From positions 1,240,001 to 1,304,000 of the forward strand of contig OW818654.1 of NCBI GenBank assembly GCA_942492935.1: a stretch of DNA of 64,000 nucleotides. The letters run 5' to 3'. Of this stretch, positions 1-8,019 are shown in pieces (positions within the stretch are counted from its first letter, which is position 1; the number at the start of each line of letters is the position of its first letter). This DNA comes from JANJUO01 sp942492935. Lineage in GTDB: Bacteria > Bacteroidota > Ignavibacteria > Kapaibacteriales > UBA2268. Below the pieces are notes generated by a model. The model made no database searches. It saw only the letters and a list, made by a program, of their open reading frames with translations, and had not been told where the DNA came from. Both the position numbers and the translations under genes were made by a program.

Positions 1-2916
1 CCTGAATATAAACTTAGAGGTGCTCGTTCCAAATTTGAAGAGCCAGCTCGACCAATGATTCAGAAGAAAGATGGCGAGAAACTTCAGGCAACAAAAAATT
101 TAGGCAATATGACTAATGTTTCTATTTTTATCAGATTTTCTGATGAAAGTGAATTCACTACTTCGCCTTCGGTTTATGATGCCGCATTCAATAATGACAA
201 TAATAATTCATTAAAGCATTTTTTCAAGACAATTTCCTATAATAAATTAACAATTAATACTGAAATTTTCCCAAAACCTGCGGCTACTATTATTAGTTAT
301 CAAGATGATTTGCCACGTGCTTATTATCGTCCATACAATGTTACTACAAATCCAACCGGCTATAAAAATGATAGCGAAAGAACTTATAGAGAACATACAT
401 TGCTTAAGAAAACTATCGAAGCAGTTCATGATGAAATTCCTGCTGATTTAGTTGTTGATTCGGATGATGATGGCGTTGTAGATAATGTTTTATTTGTAGT
501 TTCTGGCACTCCTGATGCATGGGCATCGTTATTGTGGCCACACAAATGGGCATTATATACTTATGATGTAAGAATTCATGGCAAAAGAGTTTGGGAATTT
601 AATTTTAATATTCAATCTATGTTTAATGTTTCGGTTATCTGCCATGAAATGAATCATACATTGGGAGCACCAGACTTGTATCGCTATTATACATCTGGCT
701 CACCCGTAGCAACATGGGATTTGATGGCAAATAACACAAATCCTCCCCAGCATACAAATGCCTATATGAAGTGGAAATATGGAAAGTGGATTGATGAAAT
801 TCCTGAAATTGTAGAATCTGGCGTTTATACTTTAAATTCATTAGACAAACCAACTCAAAATTGTTTCAAAATCAAGTCTCAATACAACACAAATGAATTT
901 TTTGTTGTTGAATACAGAAGAAAAAATACTTATTATGAAACTGCTATTCCTGGCGAAGGACTTTTGATTTATAGAATCAATCCTGCTGTTAATGGTAATG
1001 CTGGTGGTCCACCTGACGAAATTTATATTTTCAGACAAAATGGAACACCTACAAGTTGGGGAAATGTTTATGATGCAACCTTATCCTCAACTAAAAACAA
1101 GCATAAATTTAATCATACAACTACAACATCATACCCATTCTTGACAAATGGAAGTGCTGGTGGTGTGAATATTTCTAATGTTAGTGCTATCGATAATACA
1201 ATCTCATTTCGTGTGAATTTCTGGCCCGCAGTTTCAAGTTTGCAAACCCCTGCTAATAACGAACCTGCAACAAAAATCAAACCGATTTTCACTTGGGCTA
1301 AAGCAAAAGATGCGGATATGTATAATTTCCAAATGGCAACTGATGCTAACTTTACAAATATTATTCATTCAAAAGATAGTATTTTTGGCGAATCTTACGC
1401 TTATCCAAACGAACTTCCTTTTATGGATACTTTCTATTGGAGAGTGCGTTCAATCACTTTGTATGACGATGTTTCTGATTGGTCTTCACCACATAAATTT
1501 ACTGTAACACCTGAGCCACCACAAATAACTGCTCAATCCGGCTCTGTTATTGAATGTATGAATAATTCTGTTGAAATCAGTGTTTCTGCTGTTGGAAGAG
1601 TAGTGAAAATTGAATGGTTGAAAGATGGCGTTGTTATTCCAAATCAAAACAAATCAATTTTGTCTTATCGTGATGTTAAATTCTCCGAATCTGCTGTTTA
1701 TCAAGCAAGATTAACTAACTTCCCTGGAGTTGATACAGTTTATTCAGAGCCAATTTCTGTTTATATTGTTAGAGAAACAAAAATTGTATCACAACCACAA
1801 ACATTTTCAGCATTTGAAGATGATAAAATTTTCTTACCATTTGAAGTTCATATAAATGGTGAAGTAAATAATTCATTAATCAGCGTTCAATGGTATCTTG
1901 ATGGTAAAGAAATTGTTGATGATAACATATTTGCAGGTGCAAAATCAAATATTTTATCAATTAAAAAAATAAATGATGCTATTTTTGGTAAAACATTCAC
2001 ATTTACCGTTTCAGGAAAATGCGGAACAGTTAATTCAGCTCCTTTCCAAATTGAAAAATTTGATTTCACAACAATTGAAAGAAATGAAGTTGCTTATGCA
2101 TGTGAAAATAAAGATGTTATAATATTTAGTAATGTAGAATTCGAAAATACAATTCCTGGTTCTTATTTACAATATGAATGGTATAAAGATGGGAATCTTC
2201 TCATTGAAGATAGTAAATTTATTGGTGCAACAAATAAAGATTTGCAAATCTCTAATGTATCATCTCCAAATGATGATGGTATTTATCTTTGCAAAGTTTA
2301 CTTGATGCCATACAGTTTAGTTGTTGAAAATATCAATATTGATTTTGAAGTTGTTCCAAAATTTGAGATAGTGAAACAACCTCTTCCACTTTACCAAATT
2401 GAAGTTGGTAATGAATTAATACTTGAAGTAGAAACAAAATTGGGAAATCCATATTTCATCAAATATCAATGGTTTAAAGATGGTATAGCAATAGTTGGAG
2501 CGGATTCATATTCATATAAAATTGCAAAAACACAATTATCTGATGCTGGTGTTTATAAGTGTCTAATTAATGATATGTGTAATGCAGTTATGACTGAAGA
2601 AACACAAGTTGATATTACTGTAAAATCATCTCCATCAAGTGTAGCTGATATTAATTCAAAAATAAAAGTATTTGCTTATCCAAATCCTGCTTCAGATTAT
2701 TTTGATTTAGAATTGAATGTATCTGAAAATATGAATTTAATTATTGAAATATCAGATATTAATGGAAAATTAATTTCAACAATAACTAATAGATTTCTTG
2801 AAATTGGGAAGTATAATTTTAGAATTGAAACTGAAAATTATGTTGCAGGTTCTTATATTGTAACTATAAAAAATGGTAATGATATTATTACACAGAAGTT
2901 GCAGATATTGAAATAG
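1..2916 (+). CDS. M6-like secreted metalloprotease with T9SS tail, 5' partial
   Basis: The reading frame is open from base 1 with no stop before the ATG at 55, so the gene starts outside the window. The visible part has a zinc protease motif HEMNH at residues 197-201 counted from that ATG, followed by GAPDLY, which fits the M6 (immune inhibitor A-like) metalloprotease family. After the catalytic region come an FN3-like module (residues about 395-490, ending in YWRVR and DWSS) and about four Ig-like modules with the recurring pattern W(Y/F)xDG. The last 80 residues, beginning AYPNPASDYF, are a T9SS type A sorting domain, so the protein is expected outside the cell or on its surface. The substrate is unknown. 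Family assignment is by motif only. Confidence 0.85.
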   Translation, partial: PEYKLRGARSKFEEPARPMIQKKDGEKLQATKNLGNMTNVSIFIRFSDESEFTTSPSVYDAAFNNDNNNSLKHFFKTISYNKLTINTEIFPKPAATIISYQDDLPRAYYRPYNVTTNPTGYKNDSERTYREHTLLKKTIEAVHDEIPADLVVDSDDDGVVDNVLFVVSGTPDAWASLLWPHKWALYTYDVRIHGKRVWEFNFNIQSMFNVSVICHEMNHTLGAPDLYRYYTSGSPVATWDLMANNTNPPQHTNAYMKWKYGKWIDEIPEIVESGVYTLNSLDKPTQNCFKIKSQYNTNEFFVVEYRRKNTYYETAIPGEGLLIYRINPAVNGNAGGPPDEIYIFRQNGTPTSWGNVYDATLSSTKNKHKFNHTTTTSYPFLTNGSAGGVNISNVSAIDNTISFRVNFWPAVSSLQTPANNEPATKIKPIFTWAKAKDADMYNFQMATDANFTNIIHSKDSIFGESYAYPNELPFMDTFYWRVRSITLYDDVSDWSSPHKFTVTPEPPQITAQSGSVIECMNNSVEISVSAVGRVVKIEWLKDGVVIPNQNKSILSYRDVKFSESAVYQARLTNFPGVDTVYSEPISVYIVRETKIVSQPQTFSAFEDDKIFLPFEVHINGEVNNSLISVQWYLDGKEIVDDNIFAGAKSNILSIKKINDAIFGKTFTFTVSGKCGTVNSAPFQIEKFDFTTIERNEVAYACENKDVIIFSNVEFENTIPGSYLQYEWYKDGNLLIEDSKFIGATNKDLQISNVSSPNDDGIYLCKVYLMPYSLVVENINIDFEVVPKFEIVKQPLPLYQIEVGNELILEVETKLGNPYFIKYQWFKDGIAIVGADSYSYKIAKTQLSDAGVYKCLINDMCNAVMTEETQVDITVKSSPSSVADINSKIKVFAYPNPASDYFDLELNVSENMNLIIEISDINGKLISTITNRFLEIGKYNFRIETENYVAGSYIVTIKNGNDIITQKLQILK

Positions 2917-2930
2917 TTTGTTTGTAATAA

Positions 2931-2964
2931 TTTGGGTTGTTTGTATAAACAACCCAAATATTTT
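2931..2964 (+). terminator. Rho-independent terminator after the metalloprotease gene
   Basis: A perfect 12-bp inverted repeat (TTTGGGTTGTTT at 2931-2942, its complement at 2947-2958) encloses a 4-nt loop and is followed by TATTTT. It begins 15 bases after the stop codon. Confidence 0.8.
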
Positions 2965-3041
2965 GCATTTGGATAATGATTATAATACTATCTTATATAC
3001 CAAATTTCTTTCAAGAATAGAAGAATAAATTCGACATTGGC

Positions 3042-3238
3042 TCAAGATTTTAAAATCAAAAACTTGCTCTGCAATTTCTTATTCCAGTTCACTTCAAGAT
3101 AAAACATCATAGCATCATTCAAATTTTCCATGGCTTCGGCAACTGTTTTACCATGAGTATGGCATCAAGGAGTTCTGGAATCTATCTATGAAATTCATCA
3201 CCATCAGGTTCAATTTTATAAGTAAACATTATTGCCAT
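3042..3238 (-). pseudogene. Decayed HicB-like antitoxin gene
   Basis: Reading the minus strand from an ATG at 3238 gives MAIMFTYKIEPDGDEFHR, then an in-frame TAG, then IPELLDAI. After loss of one base it continues as THGKTVAEAMENLNDAM and runs to a TGA ending at 3042. The pattern of a short beta strand, PELLDA, a turn with HGKT and the helix VAEAMENLxxAM is that of HicB-family (partial RNase H fold) proteins. One stop and one frameshift show that it no longer makes a full product. No HicA-like gene is visible next to it. It is an outlier of the larger TA island at 7-11 kb. Confidence 0.7.
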
Positions 3239-3296
3239 CATAAGTAATTAACAAACAAATATTGTAACAATTTTATACTAATTCTATTTGAGCATT

Positions 3297-3323
3297 CCCC
3301 AGACCTTTGAGTTTGGGCTGGGT
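3297..3323. repeat. Palindromic repeat, left of the GNAT-like pair
   Basis: CCCAG at 3298-3302 can pair with CTGGG at 3318-3322, with TTTGAGTTTGGG in the middle. A near copy of the core lies at 4062-4083. The two flank the small ORF and GNAT-like gene. On the minus strand this copy lies just downstream of the small ORF and could act as a weak terminator. Confidence 0.45.
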
Positions 3324-3336
3324 AAAGAAATATTTA

Positions 3337-3495
3337 TTAATTTACCAATTCTCTTTTTGAAATACTATTTGTTGGAATTTCATGTAACTGTTTCTTCTTT
3401 TCAATCAATTTGCTAAATTCTTGTAGTTCCTTGATTGACCATTTTTTTTCAATTACATAAAAATCAACATCTTTTGATTCTTTGATGAGTCCCAT
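3337..3495 (-). CDS. Small protein (52 aa) paired with the GNAT-like gene
   Basis: An ATG at 3495 opens a 52-codon frame, MGLIKESKDVDFYVIEKKWS onward, ending in VN at a TAA at 3337. It starts 4 bases after the stop of the upstream GNAT-like gene, so the two are probably translated together. The product is lysine-rich and mostly helical, with the pattern WSIKELQEFSKLIEKKK. I do not recognise the family. Small basic or amphipathic partners directly next to a GNAT protein occur in some TA systems, but the order here (large gene first) and the lack of a clear DNA-binding motif leave that open. Confidence 0.55.
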   Translation of the reverse strand: MGLIKESKDVDFYVIEKKWSIKELQEFSKLIEKKKQLHEIPTNSISKRELVN

Positions 3496-3499
3496 AATT

Positions 3500-4021
3500 T
3501 CACCTATTAAAATATTGATTTACTAATTTTGTTGCGGCAATTGTATCAATAAACATCCTTGTACCTTTAAAATGAGAAGCGAAAAGTGTTTCTTGATAAT
3601 GTTGAATTAATTTTGATTTGGCATCAAAAGCAACAAATCCTTCGTACCCTTTTTCAAATGAGATTTTGCATGCAAAAGAAACTAAATTGCCAGGTACACC
3701 ATAATATATTTTATTTTTGCCCTTATTTGAATTTGAACTTTCTAATAAATTGATATAAATGTGGTCTAATCTATCTGATAAACTAATCAATCCTTGAATC
3801 TGTTCAACATTTTCCCTAATCACAAGTTTATATACATCTCTTTCAGGTTGAGCAATTTGGGATTTCCAATCAAATATCCAATCATCTGAGTTTACTAAAT
3901 TTGTATTTGTATAAGAAATTTTAATTAATTCAGTATCAAATACTTCATGAGTAATTACATTTTCAATAGACTTTGTAAGTTTATCAATTTCAACATCAAT
4001 ATAATTTAATTCATTTCCCAT
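3500..4021 (-). CDS. GNAT-like N-acetyltransferase family protein
   Basis: This 173-aa protein has a C-terminal half reading GVPGNLVSFACKISFEKGYEG, FVAFDAKSKLIQHYQETL and RMFIDTIAATKLVNQYF. It resembles the acetyl-CoA binding and C-terminal parts of a GNAT fold as found in short hypothetical proteins of Bacteroidota. The N-terminal half is divergent. There is no signal peptide, so it should be cytoplasmic. It is followed 4 bases later by a 52-aa ORF, and palindromic repeats lie on both sides of the pair (3297-3323 and 4062-4083), which suggests a mobile or cassette-like unit. The acceptor substrate is unknown. Confidence 0.6.
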   Translation of the reverse strand: MGNELNYIDVEIDKLTKSIENVITHEVFDTELIKISYTNTNLVNSDDWIFDWKSQIAQPERDVYKLVIRENVEQIQGLISLSDRLDHIYINLLESSNSNKGKNKIYYGVPGNLVSFACKISFEKGYEGFVAFDAKSKLIQHYQETLFASHFKGTRMFIDTIAATKLVNQYFNR

Positions 4022-4061
4022 ATTAAAAAAAACGTATTTATTATTTTATTATTTTATTATT

Positions 4062-4083
4062 ACCCAGCCCTTTGAGTTTGGGG
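4062..4083. repeat. Palindromic repeat, right of the GNAT-like pair
   Basis: ACCCAGCCC, TTTGAGTTT, GGGG: a short inverted repeat with the same core TTTGAGTTTGGG as the copy at 3297-3323. It lies between the TPR gene end and the GNAT-like start. Confidence 0.45.
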
Positions 4084-4096
4084 AAAAATAGCTCAT

Positions 4097-5713
4097 CTAC
4101 TTTAATTCTTCAAACATCAATTTGAGTTTTTCTTTTTGAAAATCAGTATAAGTATATCCTTCTTTTTCTAATTCAGTAATTCCTTCCATACCTTTGGATA
4201 AATATGGTTTGATTTTGATGGCTTCATCTAAGAATTTCTTTGCTTCTTTGTTATCTTTAAGCAAATAAAAAGCAATTGCTATTCCAAGATTTGGGTCAAC
4301 ATATTCATCTTTTTCACAATTCAGTGACTCTTTTAAATATTGAATTGCTTGTATATAAGAACCTTCATCAATATAAACCCATCCTAAATTATTATTCAAA
4401 CTATAATTCTTTGGTTCTTTTTCTAATCCTTTTTTGAAATTTGAAATTGCATTTTCATAATCTTTTTTCTTGGAATAAACTATACCCAAACCATTATAGG
4501 ACCAAACATAATTAGGATCTCTTTTGATTGCTTTTTGATAATCTGATATTGCATTATCGTATTGTTCTAAAGAAGAATAGCATCCCCCTCTTCTATAATA
4601 ATATTCAACAACATCAACTGAAGTATCCTTTTCAATTCTTTTTGTATAATATATAATTGCATTTTTATAATCCTTTTTCTTGTAATGATATAATTGAGCA
4701 AGACCAGAATAGGACCAAACATAATCAGGATTTAAATTTATTGCTATTTTATAATCATTTATTGCATCGTCATATTGTTCTAATGCTTTTTTACAATCTC
4801 CACGCATATCGTAATAAAACTCAGTTCCACTCGTGGATAAATCAATTAGTGTATTGTAGTCATAAATTGCATCTTGATAATTTTTCAAATCATAAGATAA
4901 TGAAGCACGATTTTTTAATGCTAAAACAAAATCAAGTTTCAAGTTAATTGCTTTGTCAAAATCTTGCATAGCGCCAGTTGAGTCACCCAATTCTTTTTTA
5001 ACAACACCACGACTATTATAAGTATTAGATTCATTTGGGTTTAACTGAATTGCTTTGTTATAATCTAATAATGCTCCTTGTTTATCGCCTAAATTACTTT
5101 TTATGATACCTCTTCCATTATATAAATAAGATGAACTTGAGTTTAATTGAATTGCCTTGTTATAATCATCCATTGCTCCTTTATTATCTTTTAAATTACT
5201 TTTTGCTATACCTCTCCCAAAAAAAGCATCATCACTTGATGGGTCTAATTGTATTGCTTTATTGTAATCTACGATTGCTCCTTTATTATCATCTAATGCC
5301 CTTTTTGCATCTCCACGATTAGAATAAGCACCAGCATATTTGGGGTCTAATTGAATTGCTTTATTGTAGTCTAATATTGCAGAATCATATTGTTCTAAAA
5401 CATACTTCGTAAAACCTCGATTATTATAATGCTTAGCTTCTTTTGGGTCTAATTTTATTGCTTGATTAAAATCAGCAATTGCTCCTTGGTAATCTTCCAA
5501 ATTATGTTTTGCAAGTCCACGATTATTGAAAGGAGCTGAATTTCCCGAATAGATTTCAATTGCTTTGGTGTAATATCTAATTTTTTCCTGAGGTGTTGTT
5601 GCATTATAACCCAAATTATACCAATAATTATAATCATTTTGTGCAAATGTCAATTGGTAAATACACAAAAAAAAGATTACCATTGCAAAATTTTTTAAAA
5701 ATTTTTTTTTCAT
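4097..5713 (-). CDS. Exported TPR-repeat protein
   Basis: A 538-aa protein with a signal peptide (MKKKFLKNFAMVIFFLCIYQ, cleavage probably after TFAQ) followed by about 13 tetratricopeptide repeats that fill the rest of the chain. The repeat is highly regular: YxNRGxxKxxLxxYxxAIxDYNKAIQLDP every 34 residues. TPR arrays bind other proteins. With a signal peptide the array is periplasmic or outer-membrane associated. The partner cannot be told from the sequence. The gene lies downstream of two minus-strand hypotheticals with a 19-bp gap to the nearest. The very uniform repeats at DNA level could recombine and change repeat number. Confidence 0.85.
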   Translation of the reverse strand: MKKKFLKNFAMVIFFLCIYQLTFAQNDYNYWYNLGYNATTPQEKIRYYTKAIEIYSGNSAPFNNRGLAKHNLEDYQGAIADFNQAIKLDPKEAKHYNNRGFTKYVLEQYDSAILDYNKAIQLDPKYAGAYSNRGDAKRALDDNKGAIVDYNKAIQLDPSSDDAFFGRGIAKSNLKDNKGAMDDYNKAIQLNSSSSYLYNGRGIIKSNLGDKQGALLDYNKAIQLNPNESNTYNSRGVVKKELGDSTGAMQDFDKAINLKLDFVLALKNRASLSYDLKNYQDAIYDYNTLIDLSTSGTEFYYDMRGDCKKALEQYDDAINDYKIAINLNPDYVWSYSGLAQLYHYKKKDYKNAIIYYTKRIEKDTSVDVVEYYYRRGGCYSSLEQYDNAISDYQKAIKRDPNYVWSYNGLGIVYSKKKDYENAISNFKKGLEKEPKNYSLNNNLGWVYIDEGSYIQAIQYLKESLNCEKDEYVDPNLGIAIAFYLLKDNKEAKKFLDEAIKIKPYLSKGMEGITELEKEGYTYTDFQKEKLKLMFEELK

Positions 5714-5732
5714 AAATCACTTCCTTTTTAAA

Positions 5733-6287
5733 TTATAAACACAACTCTGTAGAATAACTATTATTATTCCCTATTCTTCTGAAAAAAATAAATTCAGGAT
5801 CACCATTGAAGTTTTTCTTTGAATTTAAATTTATGTAAATACCATACAAGTAATTGTAAGGGTAACTTGTCATCATACATTTGATTTTTGTTATATCATC
5901 AAGACTTTCTTTATATTTCATGTTTTTTTTTACTTCAATAATTGCAAAATTATTTTTATCATTACTTTCTAAATTGCCTAATTTCCTAATATGTATTATT
6001 ATATCAGGGTATCTTTTTCTTTTTTTTAGTAAGATAGAACATTCTATTTCCTTAATTTTATCAATATTTCTATTATATTCAGCATCAACTTTGTATAAAT
6101 TATTTTTATTTTCATTAAACTTTGTTTGAATTAGACAAGCTAACTTAGATACAATTGTTCTCTCGTTTGCATTTAATTCAAAAATATCTCCTTCTGATTT
6201 TTTTAATTCATTAGTTGAATTTTGAATTATTTCTTTTAAATCATTAATATCCATATTTTTTTTAATTCTCATTTTATTTAAAAACAT
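5733..6287 (-). CDS. Hypothetical protein with a possible PD-(D/E)XK nuclease core
   Basis: A 184-aa soluble protein, not recognised by family. Residues about 95-125 read RYPDIIIHIRKLGN then NFAIIEVKKN. The spaced PD and ExK following a hydrophobic strand are the layout of a PD-(D/E)XK nuclease-fold active site. The N-terminal 60 residues are helical and charged. The start may be the ATG at residue 6 (MRIKKN) or residue 12 (MDINDL) rather than the first. It sits between an exported TPR gene and a small exported protein, so context does not help. A nuclease role is an inference from one motif. Confidence 0.5.
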   Translation of the reverse strand: MFLNKMRIKKNMDINDLKEIIQNSTNELKKSEGDIFELNANERTIVSKLACLIQTKFNENKNNLYKVDAEYNRNIDKIKEIECSILLKKRKRYPDIIIHIRKLGNLESNDKNNFAIIEVKKNMKYKESLDDITKIKCMMTSYPYNYLYGIYINLNSKKNFNGDPEFIFFRRIGNNNSYSTELCL

Positions 6288-6324
6288 TTGTAATTATTAA
6301 TCTAAATTAAATAATTTGTTATTG

Positions 6325-6741
6325 TTAATAGCTTGTAGCTCCTTCATTAATCCACTCCAATATTGTGTTTTTAGATTCGTAAATCCAATCCAACTTAAAA
6401 TCAAAATCACATGAAAAATAATAAAATTTTCTCAAATATAGTTCATCCTTGTTCTTATCATACTTAAATAATTGAATAACACCATAATAAGTTTGCTGAT
6501 TTTTTATCTTATCTTTAGTTATCCATAAAATATAATCGTTATCCTTCAACTCTGTATAATCATGAATAAATTTATAACTTCCAATTTTTTCAGAATATTT
6601 AGAATTTCTCAATTCCTTTACTAAATCGTTTTCCCAAGAATAATCCTTCTGATTTTTTTCAACCCAAATGTGAATAGTTTCAGAATGAGCTAAATTCACA
6701 ATAAATAACGAAACGAGAACAAACAACATAATCTTCTTCAT
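6325..6741 (-). CDS. Small exported hypothetical protein
   Basis: A 138-aa protein with a clear signal peptide (MKKIMLFVLVSLFIVNLAHS) and a mature part rich in aromatic and lysine residues, with patterns such as YILWITKDK and YYGVIQLFKYDKN that suggest beta strands. No family is recognised. It is preceded on its strand by a candidate TAACTTTG -7 box, so it probably starts the transcript that runs on through 5733-6287 and the TPR gene. Confidence 0.6.
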   Translation of the reverse strand: MKKIMLFVLVSLFIVNLAHSETIHIWVEKNQKDYSWENDLVKELRNSKYSEKIGSYKFIHDYTELKDNDYILWITKDKIKNQQTYYGVIQLFKYDKNKDELYLRKFYYFSCDFDFKLDWIYESKNTILEWINEGATSY

Positions 6742-6782
6742 ATAAAAACCTCTAAAAAAAAGTAATTAAAAAAACACATTTA

Positions 6783-6790
6783 CAAAGTTA
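6783..6790 (-). promoter_or_regulatory. Candidate -7 box TAACTTTG upstream of the small exported protein
   Basis: On the minus strand TAACTTTG fits the Bacteroidota housekeeping -7 consensus TAnnTTTG, about 42 bases before the ATG at 6741. No good -33 TTTG is visible at the usual spacing. Confidence 0.4.
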
Positions 6791-6921
6791 ACACCTACAA
6801 CGCCGTACTTTTGTCGTGGAAACCATTTTTTCAAAAAAAAGTAAAAAATAAATTATTTTTACTTTAATCACTATACAATTCAATTCAAATTTTATTCAAT
6901 TTTATTTTCAAATATGGAAAT

Positions 6922-6950
6922 AAAAAAAGGGCATTTTCAATTTGCCCTTT
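6922..6950 (-). terminator. Intrinsic terminator of the rod RNA
   Basis: On the minus strand AAAGGGCA (6943-6950) pairs with TGCCCTTT (6926-6933) around a 9-nt loop and runs on into T residues. This is a textbook intrinsic terminator placed exactly at the 3' end of the rod. Confidence 0.8.
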
Positions 6951-7085
6951 CTTGAGGTTTCGACCAAGAGACCCGTATTGAGTAGCAAAAAAGAAAACGC
7001 CCCGATTGCTCGGAGCGTGCCTTTTACTGCCGTTCTCAATACTAAAATTTGGTCGAATTTCAAGAAAGAACGTAAGTAAGACAAC
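6922..7085 (-). ncRNA. Structured rod-shaped intergenic RNA, possibly 6S-like
   Basis: On the minus strand this stretch can fold into one long interrupted rod and ends in an intrinsic terminator. Paired segments from outside in: 7060-7067 with 6948-6955 (8 bp), 7049-7057 with 6959-6967 (9 bp), 7035-7042 with 6975-6982 (8 bp), then a large partly open internal loop, then an apical hairpin 7010-7018 with 6997-7005 (9 positions, one C.A mismatch, loop 7006-7009). A promoter-like CATATTTG lies just upstream (7091-7098), giving a transcript of about 160 nt. A stem, central bubble, apical stem and terminator at this length fit the layout of 6S RNA, but no primary-sequence 6S signature could be confirmed. 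It could equally be an undescribed RNA. No ORF fits the region. Confidence 0.6.
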
Positions 7086-7102
7086 GCTTACAAATATGTT
7101 AA
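7085..7102 (-). promoter_or_regulatory. Shared promoter block in front of the rod RNA
   Basis: Minus strand TTAACATATTTGTAAGCG. CATATTTG differs from TAnnTTTG in one specified base. The same block occurs before two of the decayed PIN genes (9193-9210, and 8504-8521 with one change) and in weaker form before the third (11273-11292). Confidence 0.5.
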
Positions 7103-7232
7103 TTTAAATACTCTTTTTTTCCTAACAATAATTTCTACAATTTTATTAAACAACTGTCCAAATATAAAAAATTTCCATTTATCTACAAAGAAAATTTTTT
7201 ATGTGTTTTAATTACACAGAAACTAATTCTTT
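7086..7232. repeat. TA-island spacer repeat, copy A
   Basis: This stretch aligns with 9194-9324. Shared blocks are the promoter block, AAATACTCTTTTTTTCC, ATTTCTACA, ATTAAACAACTGTCC followed by AAATATAAAAA, and AATTACACAGAAACTAATTC. The last block encodes the C-terminal ELVSV of the DUF2283 protein here and of HicB in copy B, so the repeat reaches into the coding ends of two unrelated genes. A shorter copy lies at 7735-7790. Confidence 0.75.
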
Positions 7233-7439
7233 TTGTTCTTTGTAAAAGTAAGTAACTGGCAATAGATTTCCAAGATTAATGACTTCCATTGCATCAAGAA
7301 TTTCAATCCCAACAATTTTATTATTTTCTCCAATATCTAAAACAATATTATCACTAACTCTTTGATTAATAACTTGTTGTATTGTTTCATCGAATCTAAT
7401 ATATAATAAGTCGGATTTATCATCATATTCTATTTTCAT
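7212..7439 (-). CDS. DUF2283 family protein (putative antitoxin)
   Basis: A 75-aa protein, MKIEYDDKSDLLYIRFDE onward, with the short beta-rich pattern YDxxxDxLYIRF, DNIVLDIGENNKIVGIEILDA typical of DUF2283. I start it at the ATG at 7439, 2 bases past the stop of the upstream DUF4258 gene, rather than at the in-frame ATG at 7451. DUF4258 and DUF2283 genes are often neighbours and are suspected to form a TA pair. That role is not proven here. The last codons belong to the repeat shared with the hicB end. Confidence 0.8.
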   Translation of the reverse strand: MKIEYDDKSDLLYIRFDETIQQVINQRVSDNIVLDIGENNKIVGIEILDAMEVINLGNLLPVTYFYKEQKELVSV

Positions 7440-7441
7440 AA

Positions 7442-7702
7442 TTATTCCCATTTCCCATAAAATACATAAACAGTTACAGTAACGATTAAATTATTATCAA
7501 TAGTGTAAATTACATCAATCTTTTTTTGCTCATAGAATTTATTATTCCAAAATAAATTAAAGTTGAAAACCATAGTTTTTGCAAGTCTATTTTTGCTTGC
7601 CGGTATTTCTGAGCCAACATTCAACACTTGCTTTATTTCATCTTCACTTGCACCTCTTTCATTTGCTCTGATCAAAGTATGTGGTTCAATTCTAATTTCC
7701 AA
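7442..7702 (-). CDS. DUF4258 family protein (putative toxin)
   Basis: An 86-aa basic protein reading MEIRIEPHTLIRANERGASE, EDEIKQVLNVG, then KFYEQKKIDVIYTIDNNLIV and VTVYVFYGKWE. The N-terminal HxxxRxxERG and the C-terminal strand pair ending YVFYGxW are typical of DUF4258, a RelE/BrnT-like small fold. It lies 2 bases upstream of the DUF2283 gene. By analogy with RelE-like proteins an RNase activity is possible, but catalytic residues cannot be assigned from this sequence alone. Confidence 0.8.
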   Translation of the reverse strand: MEIRIEPHTLIRANERGASEDEIKQVLNVGSEIPASKNRLAKTMVFNFNLFWNNKFYEQKKIDVIYTIDNNLIVTVTVYVFYGKWE

Positions 7703-7734
7703 GATATTCCCTATTTGAAAATATTATAAACATT

Positions 7735-7790
7735 ATTTCATTAAACAACTGTCCAAATATAAAAATAAATCATTGAATTGCAAAAGAAAA
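7735..7790. repeat. TA-island spacer repeat, copy C (short)
   Basis: Contains ATTAAACAACTGTCCAAATA and ATTGAATTGCAAAAGAAAA, shared with copy B (9250-9303) and in part with copy A (7145-7175). It lies upstream of the DUF4258 gene. Confidence 0.65.
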
Positions 7791-7845
7791 TTATCAAATT
7801 CAAAATACAAAACAACAAAAATCAGTTGCTGACAATTATGTCTTA

Positions 7846-8019
7846 TCAAACTAATTGCAATTGTTTGTTTTTATTAGCGAGTAACTCTTTGAGCAATTTA
7901 TTATTCTTTATTCTTTCATCATGCAACTTTTTTAATCCTTCAATTGATTTTCCAGACTCATCCCAAAACTGCTCTCTAATACTTCTTTGCATTTCAACAC
8001 AATCAATATTCTTCTTCAT
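7846..8019 (-). CDS. Small DCVxxQR-type antitoxin of PIN module 1
   Basis: A 57-aa charged helical protein, MKKNIDCVEMQRSIREQFWD onward, from an ATG at 8019 preceded by a strong ribosome binding site AAAGGAGG. It shares DCVxxQRxxR with the small proteins at 8523-8711 and 10602-10787, each directly downstream of a PIN gene. The start overlaps the end of the decayed PIN gene by 17 bases, so it was translationally coupled to it. The C-terminal half differs from the other two. This arrangement (PIN first, short charged partner second) is common in Bacteroidota and Cyanobacteria TA loci. The toxin has decayed but this frame is intact. Confidence 0.65.
   Translation of the reverse strand: MKKNIDCVEMQRSIREQFWDESGKSIEGLKKLHDERIKNNKLLKELLANKNKQLQLV

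Noticed and set aside
4657..5322. Plus-strand ORFs rich in H, L, Y across the TPR gene
   Set aside because: Reverse reading of the TPR codons gives periodic open frames without a start signal.
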